Positions 11,822 to 13,190 of a DNA stretch of 13,190 nucleotides are shown piece by piece. The notes under the pieces were generated by a model that was not told where the DNA came from, searched no databases, and worked only from the letters and a program-made list of their open reading frames with translations. The stretch comes from a bacterium (GTDB lineage Bacteria; Cyanobacteriota; Vampirovibrionia; Obscuribacterales; Obscuribacteraceae): assembly GCA_030431355.1 (NCBI GenBank), contig JAUIJG010000117.1, positions 1 to 13,190 on the forward strand. Reading direction: 5' to 3'. Made by a program: the position numbers and the translations under genes. Within the stretch, counting starts at the first letter, position 1; every line of letters starts with the position of its first letter.

Positions 11822-13165
11822 CTATTTTGCTCTGAGGCGAGCGGTAACCTGTTGGGCCTGGGATTCGTATTTAGATGCTTCCGGGGCGCGGTCATTTGTT
11901 TTTAGAACTTCCGCTACCCAGAGAAGCGCCCAGGCGTACTCCGGTGTATTTTCCGCTTTCTGGTGTTTTTTCGCTTCGAATTTAGCCACGCATTCTTTGA
12001 GGAACTTGTCCGGATTTCGCAGGATGTTTGATTCGGGCATGGGGAAGAATCCAAAAGCCCAGCGGTTAATTTTGCCTTTGGACTTGGTTTTCTTGGTCGG
12101 TCCCGAAGGTGCCGTGTCTTCGCTCTCTTCCTCATTATTGCCGCCGGTGGGCTTTCTCGCTTTTGCGTCTTTGTATCTCTCTTTCTGTTCTTCAATGTTT
12201 TTCTGAAGACTCGTGATGGAGCGCTTGAGAGTAGCTTCGTCTCCACCGGCTACCTGTTTTTCTATGCCCTGGAAGGCTTTCACAAAAGGAGCGACTCCGA
12301 CGCCCATCTCTTCAAGTTCCTGGATTGAAGCGATCAGAGTTTCTCTGTCTTTTTGCAGAATGCCGGAGACCGGCTCCAGATCTTTAGCGCTGATCTTAGC
12401 TTGCCTCTGGGCGATGGTCATGGAGTTGAGAGCGTTTAGAACTTGATTGTTCAAAGTCTCAATCTGTTGGGTGGAGACAGTCACCTGCTTGTACACCCCT
12501 TTTGTGCCCGGGTTGAAAAAGTTGACATTGACTCTCTTCACCGTGGAATCGAGACCGAGTTTACCCATGGCGATCTCGGCAATTCTAAGCGCTTCGTACT
12601 TGTATTCTCTGACCGGCGCGTTAGAAGGCATGGCTGTTGTGACGTCCACTTCCTCTTTGCCAAATGATATCTGCACGTCTTGTCTTTTACTGGCGGCGGT
12701 GAGAATCAGCTGATTCTCTATGGCGGTGGCAGGGTCGCTTAATCCGCCTTCTCTGATCTGGATGGAAGATAAAAGCTCACTCTTGGACACCTGTCCGGTG
12801 CCGAAGGCAGCAACATCACCCTTGGAGACAGTGATGGATTTATACTTGCTGGGATTGGTGGCATCGTAGAAGTATACGGTGATGCTATTAACCCCATTCT
12901 CTTGTTTGTCGAAAATAGTTTTGCCTATCAAAACGGCTTCGATCTTACAGTCTTTGTCGTTTGCTTTCTGGTTGCGGAAAGTCGATACCAGCGCTTTGTC
13001 CTTATCTATTCGCACTCTCACCCTCGTTCCAGGGGCTAGCACTCTGGCATCTTGTATGTCTTTAGCTAAATTCGCTGGGGTGGCGGCGTAAGCCGGGTAA
13101 CATAAGGTGGTGGAGCCGGCTAGAATAGCAGCTGAACAAAAGAGTGATACCGAACGTAATATCAT
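11822..13165 (-). CDS. Secreted protein with duplicated alpha/beta domain and coiled-coil tail, unrecognised
   Basis: From the ATG at 13165 the product has 447 residues. MILRSVSLFCSAAILAGSTT begins a Sec signal peptide ending AYA|ATP. Two similar units follow (about residues 74-123 and 189-244). Each has a helix, then a strand of the form (I/V)x(V)xF(Y/F), a Tyr-Lys pair and a (I/V)TVS strand; about 8 of 30 aligned residues are identical without gaps. Next come a Glu/Lys-rich helical region (about 262-340, coiled-coil-like), a charged Gly/Ser/Thr linker (340-365), and a C-terminal helical segment (PEYAWALLWVAEVLK...APEASKYESQAQQ) resembling one tetratricopeptide unit. I recognise no named family. 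The frame continues upstream to a TTG at 13189 and may extend past the window edge, and no ribosome-binding site is seen before the ATG. It converges on the lipoprotein gene with a 9-bp gap. Confidence 0.72.
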   Translation of the reverse strand: MILRSVSLFCSAAILAGSTTLCYPAYAATPANLAKDIQDARVLAPGTRVRVRIDKDKALVSTFRNQKANDKDCKIEAVLIGKTIFDKQENGVNSITVYFYDATNPSKYKSITVSKGDVAAFGTGQVSKSELLSSIQIREGGLSDPATAIENQLILTAASKRQDVQISFGKEEVDVTTAMPSNAPVREYKYEALRIAEIAMGKLGLDSTVKRVNVNFFNPGTKGVYKQVTVSTQQIETLNNQVLNALNSMTIAQRQAKISAKDLEPVSGILQKDRETLIASIQELEEMGVGVAPFVKAFQGIEKQVAGGDEATLKRSITSLQKNIEEQKERYKDAKARKPTGGNNEEESEDTAPSGPTKKTKSKGKINRWAFGFFPMPESNILRNPDKFLKECVAKFEAKKHQKAENTPEYAWALLWVAEVLKTNDRAPEASKYESQAQQVTARLRAK

Positions 13166-13190
13166 GTTTTGCTTTAACACTCGTAGCAAA

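Overview
The window reads as ordinary bacterial chromosome of medium GC with tightly spaced genes. I see no insertion sequence, prophage or CRISPR array. A tRNA-dependent (C5) haem pathway gene, a DHH-CBS-CBS-poly(A)-polymerase fusion, a YchF-type ATPase, many lipoprotein and Sec signals, and several probable GTG/TTG starts suggest a didermic bacterium, perhaps of the non-photosynthetic cyanobacterial relatives (Melainabacteria/Obscuribacterales-like) or a deltaproteobacterium-like group. That placement is an inference from gene content and is not proven.

Left part (1-4975, all on the minus strand, transcribed right to left). The order is an NfeD-like membrane protein with an Asp/His repeat (4202-4975), a 619-bp gap with regulatory-looking repeats and small ORFs, flotillin (2029-3582), a P-loop ATPase/kinase that overlaps flotillin by 4 bp (1466-2032), a BtuF-like substrate-binding lipoprotein (492-1451), a 170-bp gap with a good -10 box, and the N-terminal third or so of glutamyl-tRNA reductase hemA running off the left edge (1-321). 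NfeD plus flotillin is a classic membrane-microdomain pair. The binding protein and hemA both point towards tetrapyrroles (corrinoid uptake and haem synthesis).

Middle (5110-8801). A large plus-strand RNA-metabolism fusion protein (DHH phosphoesterase, two CBS domains, nucleotidyltransferase) converges on a minus-strand YegS/BmrU-type lipid kinase. The 14-bp perfect palindrome between them contains both stop codons.

Right part (9007-11812, plus strand). An exported SRPBCC/START-like protein is followed by tRNA-Ser(CGA) without an encoded CCA, then immediately by a divergent YchF-family ATPase, then a small lipoprotein with an HEEAH zinc-protease-like motif. A minus-strand secreted protein with an internally duplicated domain (11822 to the right edge) converges on the lipoprotein.

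The most unusual protein feature is the strictly alternating (Asp/His)-(Val/Ala/Thr) segment of the NfeD-like protein. The least explained DNA is the 619-bp interval between the nfeD-like gene and flotillin.
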